64,000 bases of DNA from assembly GCF_900102545.1 (NCBI RefSeq), contig NZ_FNBN01000003.1, forward strand, positions 859,461-923,460, written 5' to 3'. The stretch's first letter is position 1. The number at the start of each line of letters is the position of its first letter. The translations under genes were made by a program, and so were the position numbers. Origin of the DNA: Chitinophaga filiformis (GTDB lineage Bacteria; Bacteroidota; Bacteroidia; Chitinophagales; Chitinophagaceae). This document shows, piece by piece, positions 25,817 through 34,421 of this stretch. The notes beneath the pieces are model-generated. The model saw only the letters and a program-made list of their open reading frames with translations. It was not told the origin of the DNA and searched no databases.

Positions 25817-27490
25817 TCAGACGGTGAAACGGAAATAAGACCATTCAGACCAGGAACAATAACGGTCGCCTACTTTTGCTCTTACGCGCCAGCGTCCTGG
25901 TTGGGCGCCTACGAAATTATGAGTGAAGGTAGTGCCGGTAATGTTGTGGTATACGCCAAAACTGCGGAAAGATTGAGCCGCCCACTGACCGGCAGTGATA
26001 GCGCCAAAGGCGTCTATTTCCAGTGAGTAGGTAGCTCCCGGTATATTCACCGGCGCCCAACGAAAGGTCATCGTGCGTGGATAGTGATTGAACACTGATC
26101 CATCAGCAGGTTCCTGCAATCCTGGTACCGCTCCTTTCCACCAGGTAAGGGTAGGATCTCCCAATATACTCATACCATAGAACCATTGTCTTTCACCCAG
26201 GTCATGATCTGCACCACGGGCCTGCCACCATTGTGTAAGCGCAGATCCTATGCAACTACCTTTGCCAATAGGTTCATAAAAATCTGCAAAGAACAGCATG
26301 GAGCCTGTTTTAGTACTACCTACTACGGTCAGTCCCATATTCGTTTCTCCACCGGTTTTATCGAAGATATACCAGCCACCGAGGTAGTCACTTTCAGTGA
26401 AGCGTGCTGTGCTACAGCAGAACAGGTTAAAGAAATTAGCGTTTGGACAACGCTCATCCCGGAAATAAGACCTGTCGATCCACTCCGTAGTGCCCTCCGC
26501 CGGAATCCGGAAGGAATGTACATAAGGGGATGAATGGGAGCATAATTGTACAAAGGAACGGGTCCTGTTAATTTCGGTCTTGTACAGATCTGCATCTGTA
26601 ATGTCAGGATTGGTGTATTTCGTGATATAGGCAGAAGGAGTCATCAGGTCCATTTCGCAATCGTCAAAACCGGTCCAGTCGTCTTCCACATATGCCAGAG
26701 CAGAGCGGGAGTGCCCCAGTGAGCCTTTACGGAACAGGTGATTGCGGTCAAAATAGTTGTTGATCAGCGCTACGTCATTGCCGTTTAATGTAGGCGTCCA
26801 GATACGCCCCACCCAGATCTCAGGCGTTACATTTCCGCTTACTGCGTTATACCTGCCATCTCCGTCGGCATCTGTCCAGGTACCGTTGGTATCCATGTAG
26901 AAAAGATCGCAGGGGAACTCCGCATGTGCGCCGTAAAAATCGTCATCCATTTCAAACCATGCTACCGGAATAGCACCCACCATCACAACACCGGCAGGAG
27001 CTTTGTCGCGGATATAGTTCCTGATATAGGCGGGTTTACCTCCGTGTACCACATGGATGGTTGCCCAGAAGCCATCCCGGCCCAGGTCCAGTACATAACG
27101 GTGGATACGGTCCTGCACCTGTGTAAAGATACTGGCGTGCACCATTACCAATACCTTCCCACGGGTAAACCGGAGCTTGTTATAAGTATTAAGGTAGCTT
27201 TCTCCAGCAGGATAAGAGGGGCGGGCCTTTTCTTCAATGAGAGGTTTCAGCTCCAGGAAGTTCTTGTAGCGCAACAGGTAGTCGTTGTAGGTTTGCAGCT
27301 GTATGTTTTCTTTGTCAGTCAAGCGCAGGTTACGGACACTTTTATAAGCCTGTCCGAGTTTATAGTTACGGCCCACAGCTTCAAGGTTGAAGATGGTCCT
27401 GTCCTGTACAACCTGAGTACGGATATGCTGCAGGTCAATAAGTGCCTGCTTTTCATCTGCTGATGTTTGGTTTTTCTTTTCCTTTGACAT
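25817..27490 (-). CDS. C25 (gingipain-like) cysteine peptidase homolog
   Basis: The 557 residues comprise a helical N-terminal region (about 10-95), a caspase-fold C25-type domain (about 100-440) and a C-terminal fibronectin-like module (about 455-557). The C25 domain has VLVMVHASIF, a DTNGTWTDADGDGRYN metal-binding-like loop, a candidate catalytic His in LCSHSSPYVH and Cys in NLFCCSTARF. The C-terminal module contains YSLEIDAFG and WSEWSYFRFTV. Known gingipains are exported with a signal peptide and T9SS domain; this protein has neither. Function as a peptidase is inferred from the His/Cys pair. A -7 box lies upstream at 27523. Confidence 0.75.
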   Translation of the reverse strand: MSKEKKNQTSADEKQALIDLQHIRTQVVQDRTIFNLEAVGRNYKLGQAYKSVRNLRLTDKENIQLQTYNDYLLRYKNFLELKPLIEEKARPSYPAGESYLNTYNKLRFTRGKVLVMVHASIFTQVQDRIHRYVLDLGRDGFWATIHVVHGGKPAYIRNYIRDKAPAGVVMVGAIPVAWFEMDDDFYGAHAEFPCDLFYMDTNGTWTDADGDGRYNAVSGNVTPEIWVGRIWTPTLNGNDVALINNYFDRNHLFRKGSLGHSRSALAYVEDDWTGFDDCEMDLMTPSAYITKYTNPDITDADLYKTEINRTRSFVQLCSHSSPYVHSFRIPAEGTTEWIDRSYFRDERCPNANFFNLFCCSTARFTESDYLGGWYIFDKTGGETNMGLTVVGSTKTGSMLFFADFYEPIGKGSCIGSALTQWWQARGADHDLGERQWFYGMSILGDPTLTWWKGAVPGLQEPADGSVFNHYPRTMTFRWAPVNIPGATYSLEIDAFGAITAGQWAAQSFRSFGVYHNITGTTFTHNFVGAQPGRWRVRAKVGDRYCSWSEWSYFRFTV

Positions 27491-27522
27491 TTTGGGGTTA
27501 TTTTGGTTGTTAATGATGAAAA

Positions 27523-27530
27523 CAAAGGTA
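27523..27530 (-). promoter_or_regulatory. Bacteroidota -7 box (TACCTTTG on minus strand)
   Basis: CAAAGGTA on the plus strand reads TACCTTTG on the minus strand, an exact TAnnTTTG match 32 nt upstream of the C25 peptidase ATG. Confidence 0.6.
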
Positions 27531-27644
27531 AGATGTTGAAATGGAGTCGATTAGGTAGGAAATACGTGTTTTCAGCGTATTTATACCTGAAATGAAATTG
27601 TATGGCAGCGGCTGGTTGGGGCTCTCTGGTCCTACATCAGGCCT

Positions 27645-27720
27645 GCTGTTCTATAGCGATGACTATAGAACAGCCTATAATCCTATGCTACGGAGCCTAT
27701 AGGTTAAGGTCACACTATAG
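27645..27720. repeat. CTATAG-rich inverted repeats
   Basis: GCTGTTCTATAG (27645-27656) and CTATAGAACAGC (27663-27674) are a perfect 12-bp inverted repeat with a 6-nt loop. CTATAG recurs within CCTATAGG (27696-27703) and at 27715-27720. The cluster lies between the desaturase stop (27846, minus) and the C25 promoter. It may terminate desaturase transcripts, although no U run follows, or bind a regulator of the peptidase. The rest of the 355-nt gap shows no gene. Confidence 0.6.
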
Positions 27721-27845
27721 TCGTATCGAGTACATACTAAGACGAGACCTATCCGCGTGAGACATATCTCGCTCAGACTTACTTTGATCCTGGATACATA
27801 AGGGAAGGTTCCCTTCCAGGCAGAAAATGGTGGCAAAAGATGATA

Positions 27846-28856
27846 TTAGACAGCCATTGCGCGTACTCGTGCAGGCTGAGTCTGTAATTGTCTGATAGTG
27901 ATCATTTTATTAACCTCCGGGCTCCAGATCTTCAGTTTCAGGCACGCCAGAATGGCCTTGGGAGACAGGGAAGTGGTCTTCGCCTGTTGTAGTTCAGGAA
28001 TAGCCGCCATTGCTTCTGGCAGGCGGTAAAAAGGTATACGGGAGTTCAGGTGGTGAATGTGATGGTAGCCGATATTGCCGGTTACCCATTTCCAGAAGGA
28101 ATTCATGCGCATATAGCTGGAAGACGCCATAGCTGCATTGTCATGGCACCAGCCTTCTTTATCCCTGAAGGTCACGCCAGGGAAATTGTGCTGTGCGTAA
28201 AACAGGTAAGCGCCAATAGCGCAGGCGATGAAAAATGGTATGATTAACAGCAGCAGGAGGCTAACCCAGCCCATAAAAACAACAATCAGTGCACCGGCGG
28301 TGAAATGTAACACCAGTGCCAACAGGGAATCCATATGCCGGGAAGGGCTGCTGGTAAATGAACGTAGGCTCATACCTACCATAAACATGCTGATATAGCC
28401 GAACAGGATGGTTACCGGATGACGGGCAGCCAGGTAAGAGCGTCTTTCAGCAGGAGTGGATTCCAGGAATTTCTGCTGTGTCATTATAGGAAAAGAACCA
28501 ATGCTGGCCGTGAACAGTTTGGAATTGTGCGCATGATGATAGTCGTGCGAGCGTTTCCAGATGCTGGCGGGAGCCAGTATAAACACCCCGAAGGCGCTAA
28601 ACAATACTTTTGCCGTTTTAGATTGGTAAAGAATTGTATGATGCTGATAATCATGATAGATCACAAACATCCGGACAATTACCAGTCCTGACAATATACT
28701 GCAAAGAATACGTAAAAGCAGCCAGGGAAGGAGGGCGGTGCCTGCAAAAAGTCCAGCCAGTATCACCGCAGTGGAAAGGGTATAGTACCAGCTTTTCCAG
28801 CGGGTCTCTTTCGCATATGGTTTTGTAGCAAGGATCAGTTGTTTTCCTGTTAGCAT
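27846..28856 (-). CDS. membrane fatty acid desaturase
   Basis: This 336-residue integral membrane protein has the three histidine boxes of acyl-lipid desaturases: HDYQHH (68-73), HDYHHAHN (104-111) and HHIHH (near 264). These coordinate a di-iron centre for O2-dependent double-bond insertion. Hydrophobic segments near 27-50, 52-68, 84-98, 145-165 and 180-225 fit the usual topology. The gene follows a LpxL-type acyltransferase by 62 nt on the same strand, suggesting co-expression for membrane lipid remodelling. Regiospecificity cannot be read. Confidence 0.88.
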   Translation of the reverse strand: MLTGKQLILATKPYAKETRWKSWYYTLSTAVILAGLFAGTALLPWLLLRILCSILSGLVIVRMFVIYHDYQHHTILYQSKTAKVLFSAFGVFILAPASIWKRSHDYHHAHNSKLFTASIGSFPIMTQQKFLESTPAERRSYLAARHPVTILFGYISMFMVGMSLRSFTSSPSRHMDSLLALVLHFTAGALIVVFMGWVSLLLLLIIPFFIACAIGAYLFYAQHNFPGVTFRDKEGWCHDNAAMASSSYMRMNSFWKWVTGNIGYHHIHHLNSRIPFYRLPEAMAAIPELQQAKTTSLSPKAILACLKLKIWSPEVNKMITIRQLQTQPARVRAMAV

Positions 28857-28918
28857 TGGTTCAGTAAGTAATAAATGTGTAGGTGTAAATTTTATTGGTA
28901 TAGGATAGTTGTTGCTGA

Positions 28919-29827
28919 TCAGACGGCGGCTACCTGAGGAACAGCTGGCTGTTTGGTAGCTTCAGGCCGTTTATGTTTCCATCTTCTATGGCTCCAGAGC
29001 CAGAATTCAGGATGAGCGCAAATGTCATGCTCCAGTGCCTGCGTATGAGCCGTGGTAATCTCTCCATCTTTAGTAGATGCCGGTTCATCAAAGAGGGTGC
29101 GGGCGGAAATCTCGTAATAGCCGCGTTTTACACGCTGTACCTGTACATATACTACCGGATAGTTCATTTTGCGGGCGATCTTTTCCGTTCCCTGGAATAC
29201 GGGAGTGTCCTGGTTCAGGAAGGTTGTCCAGTAAGCGCTGTTGGGCGCGGGTGTCTGGTCGGCAATAAAAGCAGTAGCGTCCAGCTCACTTTTATGTGCC
29301 ACCATGTCGCGGAAAGTATCTTTCATGCTGATAAGACCGGTACCAAAACGGGTACGCATGCGGTACATCAGTCCATTGAAATATTTATTGCTGAGTGGAT
29401 GATAAACCACATATAGGTGGTGTTTCCCCTGCAGACTGAAAGTATTACCTGCCCATTCCCAGTTGCCGTAATGCCCCATGACGATCATAATGCTACGGTT
29501 TTCGGCCGCATAACGGTCAAACAGTGCCTGTGCCTCCGGCGTAAGCTTACAGCGCCTGATGGCAGCAGCACGGGAAATAGTCAGTGTTTTGAATGTTTCC
29601 AGCAGCAGATCGCAGAAATAGCGGTAAAAACGGCGGCGGATCTGCTCAATCTCCTTTGCGGATTTATCGGGGAAAGCGTTTTGCAGGTTTTGAAGTACTA
29701 CCTTTTTACGATAACCAATTACATAATACAGTAAAAGGAACATTACGTCACAGACGCCGTAAAATAACGGGAATGGTAACAGGGATATAAGATAGATAAA
29801 CGGTAATACGATATAATAAGTCAGCAT
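28919..29827 (-). CDS. LpxL/HtrB-type lysophospholipid (lipid A) acyltransferase
   Basis: This 302-residue protein has an N-terminal membrane anchor (about 5-38), the catalytic HxxxxE motif as GHYGNWEW, a later YRMRTRFGTGLI segment and ADQTP, all typical of late lipid A acyltransferases. The expected reaction is transfer of a secondary acyl chain to lipid A precursor; Bacteroidota also use relatives for aminolipids. It is probably the first gene of a unit with the desaturase. A 14-nt direct repeat lies upstream, towards the divergent fucosidase gene. Confidence 0.85.
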   Translation of the reverse strand: MLTYYIVLPFIYLISLLPFPLFYGVCDVMFLLLYYVIGYRKKVVLQNLQNAFPDKSAKEIEQIRRRFYRYFCDLLLETFKTLTISRAAAIRRCKLTPEAQALFDRYAAENRSIMIVMGHYGNWEWAGNTFSLQGKHHLYVVYHPLSNKYFNGLMYRMRTRFGTGLISMKDTFRDMVAHKSELDATAFIADQTPAPNSAYWTTFLNQDTPVFQGTEKIARKMNYPVVYVQVQRVKRGYYEISARTLFDEPASTKDGEITTAHTQALEHDICAHPEFWLWSHRRWKHKRPEATKQPAVPQVAAV

Positions 29828-29896
29828 TGGTTCAAAAATACAAATTAAAAATTAATATAAAACAATGCATTTTAGTTGTATATGCAGTAGAAATCT

Positions 29897-29932
29897 GTTT
29901 CAATTGTATCGAAACTGAGTTTCAATTGTATC
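29897..29932. repeat. two 14-nt direct repeats in a divergent promoter region
   Basis: GTTTCAATTGTATC occurs exactly at 29897-29910 and 29919-29932, a 22-nt period (about two helical turns). An inner GAAAC/GTTTC inverted pair lies between them. The site is between the acyltransferase (-, start 29827) and the fucosidase (+, start 30037), which fits an operator for a dimeric regulator bound to one DNA face. Confidence 0.55.
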
Positions 29933-30036
29933 ATTAACGGATATTCGTCTTTTAACCCCTATCCGCTTACCGGATTTTGCTTGTATTTGCTGGCATTTCT
30001 CTGTATTATTATTGCTCATGCAAATGTGAACCAAAA

Positions 30037-31380
30037 ATGTTGAGACGAATTTTACTGGCAGTTTCCTGTCTTCTCGTGTGTATAAGTATCAACGCACAAA
30101 AAACAGCCAACGATCCCGCGAAAGAAAAATGGTTTATGGACCTCGGATTGGGAATGTTCATTCACTGGAGTGTGGATGTACAGGTCGGCGCTGTGATCAG
30201 CCATTCTATGGCGGGCGCTTCTGACGATTACCTGGAACGTTTTACGACAGAATTACCCAAAACATTCAATCCGCACAAGTTCAACCCGGACGATTGGGCG
30301 GTGCTGGCGAAACTGGCAGGTATGAAGTATATCGTCTTCACGGCTAAGCATCATTCCGGCTTCTGTATGTGGGATACCAAAACGACGCCTTTCAACATCA
30401 TGAATACCCCTTTCAAAAAGGATGCGACCCGCGCCATCTTTGATGCTTTCCGCAAACAGGGGATCGCTATTGGTGTTTATTACTCTCCCGAAGACTTCTA
30501 TTATCTCTATAAGCATAAAATGCCTATCGGCAGAATGCAGTTGCCACAACATTTCCCGGAAAAGAATCCCGGTCTGATGGCGTATGATAAATCGCAGCTG
30601 AAAGAACTGCTGACAAACTACGGTAAGATCGATTTTATCTTCTTTGACGGGCCAGCCGAAGGACTGAAAGAATACGCCTGGGAACTGCAGCCGGATATTG
30701 TAGTGACCCGCGGACAAATGAACACACCTGAGCAGGAGCTGCCAGATGCTATCATGCCTGGTCCATGGGAGGCCTGCTTTACCATGGGCACCGACTGGCA
30801 GTATAAACCTACCAATGATCCGCAGAAATCAGGTACAGAAATGATCAATATGCTGATAGAAACCCGTGCAAAAGGTGGCAATCTTTTGCTGAATGTTGGT
30901 CCAAAACCGGACGGAGAGATCCAGATAGAACAGGAAGCCCTGTTGCGAGAACTGGCACTCTGGAACCTGGCGAACGGAGAGGCGATACAAGGCGTAAGGC
31001 CCTGGCGTATCGCGAGGGAAGGCAATATATGGTTTACCCGCGGAAAAGATACCAGTACTGTATACGCATTTGTGCCTGGTGGAAAAGACTGGAAATATGG
31101 CGAAAGAAAGGACCTCGTGATCCGTACACTGGAAGGTACACCGCAAACCAAAGTGTCTATCCTTGGGTATGCCAGTGAACTGGTAGAGTATAAGGAAGGG
31201 TTTGATGCGGGGATTTATTCGCAGTCAACGCCTGTGGGGCTACTGATCAGTGCTGTGAACGGACAGCGTTTTTATACTGACAGAAAATGGCCCAACCCTG
31301 TAGTGATAAAAATAGAAAATGTCAGATACAGACCCGTATCCGCAAATTATAAACAGAGTACCATTGATGGTGCAAAGTAG
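30037..31380 (+). CDS. GH29 alpha-L-fucosidase
   Basis: This 447-residue secreted enzyme has a signal peptide (ends SINAQ). Its GH29 barrel has WFMDLGLGMFIHWS, TAKHHSGFCMWDT, YYSPEDFYY and the nucleophile region IDFIFFDGP. An AKGGNLLLNVGPKPDG segment and a C-terminal beta domain follow. It hydrolyses terminal alpha-L-fucosides, probably in the periplasm. The start at 30037 gives a standard signal peptide; an upstream ATG at 29977 would add 20 unlikely residues. There is no T9SS domain. It stands alone and ends at a clear terminator. Confidence 0.9.
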   Translation: MLRRILLAVSCLLVCISINAQKTANDPAKEKWFMDLGLGMFIHWSVDVQVGAVISHSMAGASDDYLERFTTELPKTFNPHKFNPDDWAVLAKLAGMKYIVFTAKHHSGFCMWDTKTTPFNIMNTPFKKDATRAIFDAFRKQGIAIGVYYSPEDFYYLYKHKMPIGRMQLPQHFPEKNPGLMAYDKSQLKELLTNYGKIDFIFFDGPAEGLKEYAWELQPDIVVTRGQMNTPEQELPDAIMPGPWEACFTMGTDWQYKPTNDPQKSGTEMINMLIETRAKGGNLLLNVGPKPDGEIQIEQEALLRELALWNLANGEAIQGVRPWRIAREGNIWFTRGKDTSTVYAFVPGGKDWKYGERKDLVIRTLEGTPQTKVSILGYASELVEYKEGFDAGIYSQSTPVGLLISAVNGQRFYTDRKWPNPVVIKIENVRYRPVSANYKQSTIDGAK

Positions 31381-31390
31381 GAAGCGCATA

Positions 31391-31439
31391 TTCCCCGCAG
31401 GGCTACATCAGCGAGATATGTAGTGCTGCGGGAATTTTT
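31391..31439 (+). terminator. terminator of the fucosidase gene
   Basis: CCCGCAG and CTGCGGG arms with an inner CTACAT/ATGTAG stem, followed by AATTTTT. It begins 10 nt after the stop codon. Confidence 0.8.
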
Positions 31440-31548
31440 ATAATACTATCGGCATAGTATATACGTTGCGTTATTTTCGATGCAGATCAGCCTCTTCTGT
31501 TGATATGATAAATGGTATATTGAACACTAAATCCACACGGTAATATCC

Positions 31549-31579
31549 GCATAAATGAATGATGCCCCGGCATTTATGC
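31549..31579. promoter_or_regulatory. 9-bp inverted repeat upstream of the sulfur-oxidation pair
   Basis: GCATAAATG (31549-31557) and CATTTATGC (31571-31579) are perfect inverted arms 13 nt apart, about 50 nt upstream of the -7 box at 31627. The position suits an activator-binding site. The rest of 31440-31762 shows no gene. Confidence 0.45.
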
Positions 31580-31626
31580 AGTCAGGCTGCCGGTGCTAAA
31601 ATATTTTTAGTTTAATCAAAGTTCCC

Positions 31627-31634
31627 TATTTTTG
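31627..31634 (+). promoter_or_regulatory. Bacteroidota -7 box (TATTTTTG)
   Basis: TATTTTTG matches TAnnTTTG. It lies 128 nt before the ATG of the Tat-exported protein, which leaves a leader of about 120 nt. Confidence 0.5.
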
Positions 31635-31762
31635 TCTTACTATTCACATCTATCCTAGCTTCACATGTAACCGACCGTATTTCAGAAAAGCGACGTAGCC
31701 TGTTCCCCAAAGCAGCTATGTTATCCTTTTGCCGCAACAGGAGTTATCTAAATACTGCTGAT

Positions 31763-32467
31763 ATGGAAAATACAGACAAAGAGCTGTTCACGAACCGCCG
31801 TGACTTTTTGGGTAAGATGATGCTGGGTGCAACTGCACTTAGTTTACCCTCATTCGGAGCGTTGCCGCTGTACGCTGCAACGCCAGCTGCCACTGTTACT
31901 TCAGGTAGTGACGATCCTGAGGCCTGGATCAACAAGATCAAGGGAAAACACCGCCTCGTGCTGGATGTGCCTGAGCCGCATGAAATATTTCCATTTGCAT
32001 GGGCGAAAGTCTTCCTGTTGACGAATGAGGCGACGGGTGTGCCTGAAAAAGACTGTGGTGTGGTTGTCGTATTACGGCACGATGCTATTCCTTATGCCAT
32101 GAAAGATGAGCTATGGGCGAAGTATAAGTTTGGCGAGGTATTCAAAGCAAATGATCCTCTTACAAAAGCTCCTGCAACAAGGAATCCTTTCTGGCAGCCG
32201 AAAGCGGGCGATTTTAGTGTTCCGGGCATAGGTAATGTGGCTATTGGCATCAACGAACTGCAGGACAGTGGCGTCATGTTCTGTGTCTGTAATATGGCAC
32301 TGACAGTCTATAGCGCTATTGTAGCCCAGCAGATGGGGACACAGGCTGAAGATGTTAAAAAAGAATGGATCGCCGGATTGTTACCTGGTATACAGATAGT
32401 ACCCTCCGGTATATGGGCCATCAGTCGTGCACAGGAGAAGAACTGCGCTTATTGTTTCGCCGGTTGA
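31763..32467 (+). CDS. Tat-exported DsrE-like protein
   Basis: This 234-residue protein has a twin-arginine signal (NRRDFLGKMMLGATALSLP) and a mature part with DsrE/DsrF-like features. These are VFLLTNEATG, a VVVVLRHDAIPYAMKDELWAKY segment, a Cys pair in MFCVCNMAL and a C-terminal NCAYCFAG. DsrE-fold proteins carry sulfur on cysteines. The TsdA-like dihaem cytochrome 17 nt downstream supports a periplasmic sulfur role. I chose the ATG at 31763 because the Tat motif then begins at the usual distance. The family assignment is from pattern only. Confidence 0.7.
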   Translation: MENTDKELFTNRRDFLGKMMLGATALSLPSFGALPLYAATPAATVTSGSDDPEAWINKIKGKHRLVLDVPEPHEIFPFAWAKVFLLTNEATGVPEKDCGVVVVLRHDAIPYAMKDELWAKYKFGEVFKANDPLTKAPATRNPFWQPKAGDFSVPGIGNVAIGINELQDSGVMFCVCNMALTVYSAIVAQQMGTQAEDVKKEWIAGLLPGIQIVPSGIWAISRAQEKNCAYCFAG

Positions 32468-32484
32468 TCCGTTAATCATCACCT

Positions 32485-33405
32485 ATGCGACTTCTTGTGA
32501 TGATGCTGTTCGCCCTCTGGACAGTAAGTGTGATTGTCATGCCCGTGGCCTGCAGGAAGGGGAAGGCGTATTGGATACCCCCTGATACCGCTGATATTCC
32601 AGCTACTGCAGCCGGTGAACTGATCTTATATGGCCGGGAACTGATAGTGCATACCGCCGTTTACCTTGGACCATCCGGAAAGGTGGCCAATATCAGTAAT
32701 GGCATGAATTGCCAGAATTGTCATCTTGAAGCGGGGACGAAATTCATGGGAAATAATTATGCTGCTGCGGCAGCAAACTTTCCCCGTTTCAGGGAACGCA
32801 GCGGGACTATAGAGTCGCTGGAAAAAAAGGTCAATGATTGTCTCGTCAGAAGTCTGAATGGCAGTCCGCTGGATAGCAGCAGCCGGGAAATGAGTGCAAT
32901 GATAGCCTATATCAAATGGCTGGGAAAAGATGTAGCTAAGGGATATAGACCTCCCGGTAGCGGTATTAAAGAATTGCCTTACCTGGAAAGAGCGGCTGAT
33001 ACACTAAAGGGCAGGATAGTCTTTGAGCGTGAATGTGTGCAGTGTCATGCTCGTGACGGAAATGGGAAATATGATTCCTCGGGAATAAATTATTTATATC
33101 CGCCTTTATGGGGACCGCATAGTTATAATTCTGGCGCTGGCATTTTCAGATTGACGAAGTTAGCGGGGTATGTAAAAGCGAATATGCCTTTCGGTAACGC
33201 ATATCTAAGTGAAGAAGAAGCGTGGGATGTTGCAGCGTTTGTCAATTCCCAGTCAAGACCTGTTAAAGTGTTTGAAGGTGACTGGCCTTTGTTATCCACC
33301 AAACCTGTGGATGTGGCGACAGGGCCTTTCCCTGATACGTTCTCTGTTTTGCAGCATAAGTACGGGCCATTTGGCCCGATCGTACAGAGTAGGAAAAAGA
33401 AATAA
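32485..33405 (+). CDS. dihaem c-type cytochrome, TsdA/SoxA-like (thiosulfate dehydrogenase candidate)
   Basis: This 306-residue exported protein has a lipoprotein-like signal (VMPVAC) and two haem sites, CQNCH and CVQCH. Around the first haem the pattern GMNCQNCHLEAGTKFMGNNY, FPRFRERSG, ESLEKKVNDC and RSLNG closely follows thiosulfate dehydrogenase TsdA. There a cysteine is an unusual axial haem ligand; the Cys of VNDC is the candidate here. The expected reaction is oxidative coupling of two thiosulfate to tetrathionate, or the reverse. It is in one unit with the DsrE-like Tat protein. SoxA-like use is an alternative. Confidence 0.78.
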   Translation: MRLLVMMLFALWTVSVIVMPVACRKGKAYWIPPDTADIPATAAGELILYGRELIVHTAVYLGPSGKVANISNGMNCQNCHLEAGTKFMGNNYAAAAANFPRFRERSGTIESLEKKVNDCLVRSLNGSPLDSSSREMSAMIAYIKWLGKDVAKGYRPPGSGIKELPYLERAADTLKGRIVFERECVQCHARDGNGKYDSSGINYLYPPLWGPHSYNSGAGIFRLTKLAGYVKANMPFGNAYLSEEEAWDVAAFVNSQSRPVKVFEGDWPLLSTKPVDVATGPFPDTFSVLQHKYGPFGPIVQSRKKK

Positions 33406-33431
33406 CCGTTTAGGTACGGTTATTTCTTTTT
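33399..33431 (+). terminator. terminator overlapping the cytochrome stop codon
   Basis: GAAATAACCGT (33399-33409) pairs perfectly with ACGGTTATTTC (33416-33426), followed by a T run. The stop codon lies inside the upstream arm. It also covers the end of the convergent small gene at 33410. Confidence 0.85.
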
Positions 33432-33634
33432 CGTTCTTCCTGTTGCTCGAGTAAAATATCAATGATTGGTTTGGGTTGAAATTTATCCTCTACAACTCCC
33501 CATAGATACATTTTTCCTCGTATGCCCTCTACGGGGATCATATCTCTGGCATGCACGCCTCCTGGATAACCGTATTTCAAATGGTCGACCAGGTCATCAT
33601 CGATCTCTTTGTATTTTGGTTTCTTCCACCACAT
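33410..33634 (-). CDS. small hypothetical protein overlapping an upstream membrane protein gene
   Basis: The 74 residues start MWWKKPKYKEIDDDLVDHLKYGYPGG and end in a charged helix (LLEQQEERKRNN). There is no signal peptide or membrane segment. Its start lies 58 nt inside the preceding gene (33577-34224) in another frame, so translation is probably coupled. I do not recognise the family. Confidence 0.55.
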   Translation of the reverse strand: MWWKKPKYKEIDDDLVDHLKYGYPGGVHARDMIPVEGIRGKMYLWGVVEDKFQPKPIIDILLEQQEERKRNNRT

Positions 33635-34224
33635 ATATGATTGGTTTTAGTAAAACTACTTAAATTATTAACTGCTTCTTTTTTAAGGATGATCTTTTTT
33701 TCGAAATTTATTTCCTGCCAAATGCAGTATAGATAGGGAATGCAAGCTATGATTGCAAAACGAAAAGCGCGATTGTAAAATAACATTTTGCGGTTTAGTT
33801 TCAACTTATTCGTAGAGATAGCTTTTTCAAGTTCTGTAATGTAATAGTTTTTAATCAAGGCATCAGATTGGGCGGGTGGAATACCTCCTGCTTCAAAGAA
33901 TTGCTTGATCCTCCTATAATATACATTAGGTGCGACTAGGATATGTAATGCTCCTGGTGATAGAAGCATGATTGAATTGACAATAGAAACGATGAAAAGA
34001 ATACAAAACAAATAGAATGAACAATAGTATGACCAGTGGCATAGCTTTGTACCAAAAAACAATGTCTGAACGAGTGGTATCAGAAAAATGCAGAATGCAG
34101 AATATATTACCAGTAATGTCGTAAACCGCTCGACACTCTTCTGATGAAGATTTGCATACTGCTCCAACCGTTGTTCGTTGATCTCAATAATGTAATCAAG
34201 ATTATAAAATGATTTATTCCCCAT
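33577..34224 (-). CDS. hypothetical membrane protein (two N-terminal TMs plus one C-terminal TM)
   Basis: The 215 residues begin with an amphipathic helix (IIEINEQRLEQYANLHQKSVERF). Two transmembrane segments follow (about 35-57 and 66-90), then a soluble stretch (about 95-155) and a further hydrophobic segment (about 161-178). Codon use is AT-rich compared with neighbouring genes. The layout recalls small TM effector-type proteins such as SLATT-like ones, but I cannot confirm that. It overlaps the small gene 33410-33634 by 58 nt. Possible horizontal origin. Confidence 0.55.
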   Translation of the reverse strand: MGNKSFYNLDYIIEINEQRLEQYANLHQKSVERFTTLLVIYSAFCIFLIPLVQTLFFGTKLCHWSYYCSFYLFCILFIVSIVNSIMLLSPGALHILVAPNVYYRRIKQFFEAGGIPPAQSDALIKNYYITELEKAISTNKLKLNRKMLFYNRAFRFAIIACIPYLYCIWQEINFEKKIILKKEAVNNLSSFTKTNHICGGRNQNTKRSMMTWSTI

Positions 34225-34421
34225 AATTAATAATTAACAAACCAATAAATAAAATTCAGGGGAATTGAAGCGAAGGTGTACGCCGTAAACAGCAGTCTCA
34301 AAAATAAGGACATTTTGTACACCAAAATGAACTTACAGAAAACTATCTGAGAATTCTCTTAACATTTATATAATTTTAGTTTTCTCCTTTTAAATACCAA
34401 CTTGCTTTGCATAACAGGATT

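Noticed and set aside
29897..29932. Start of a CRISPR array.
   Set aside because: Only two 14-nt repeats with an 8-nt gap; no spacers and no cas genes in the window.
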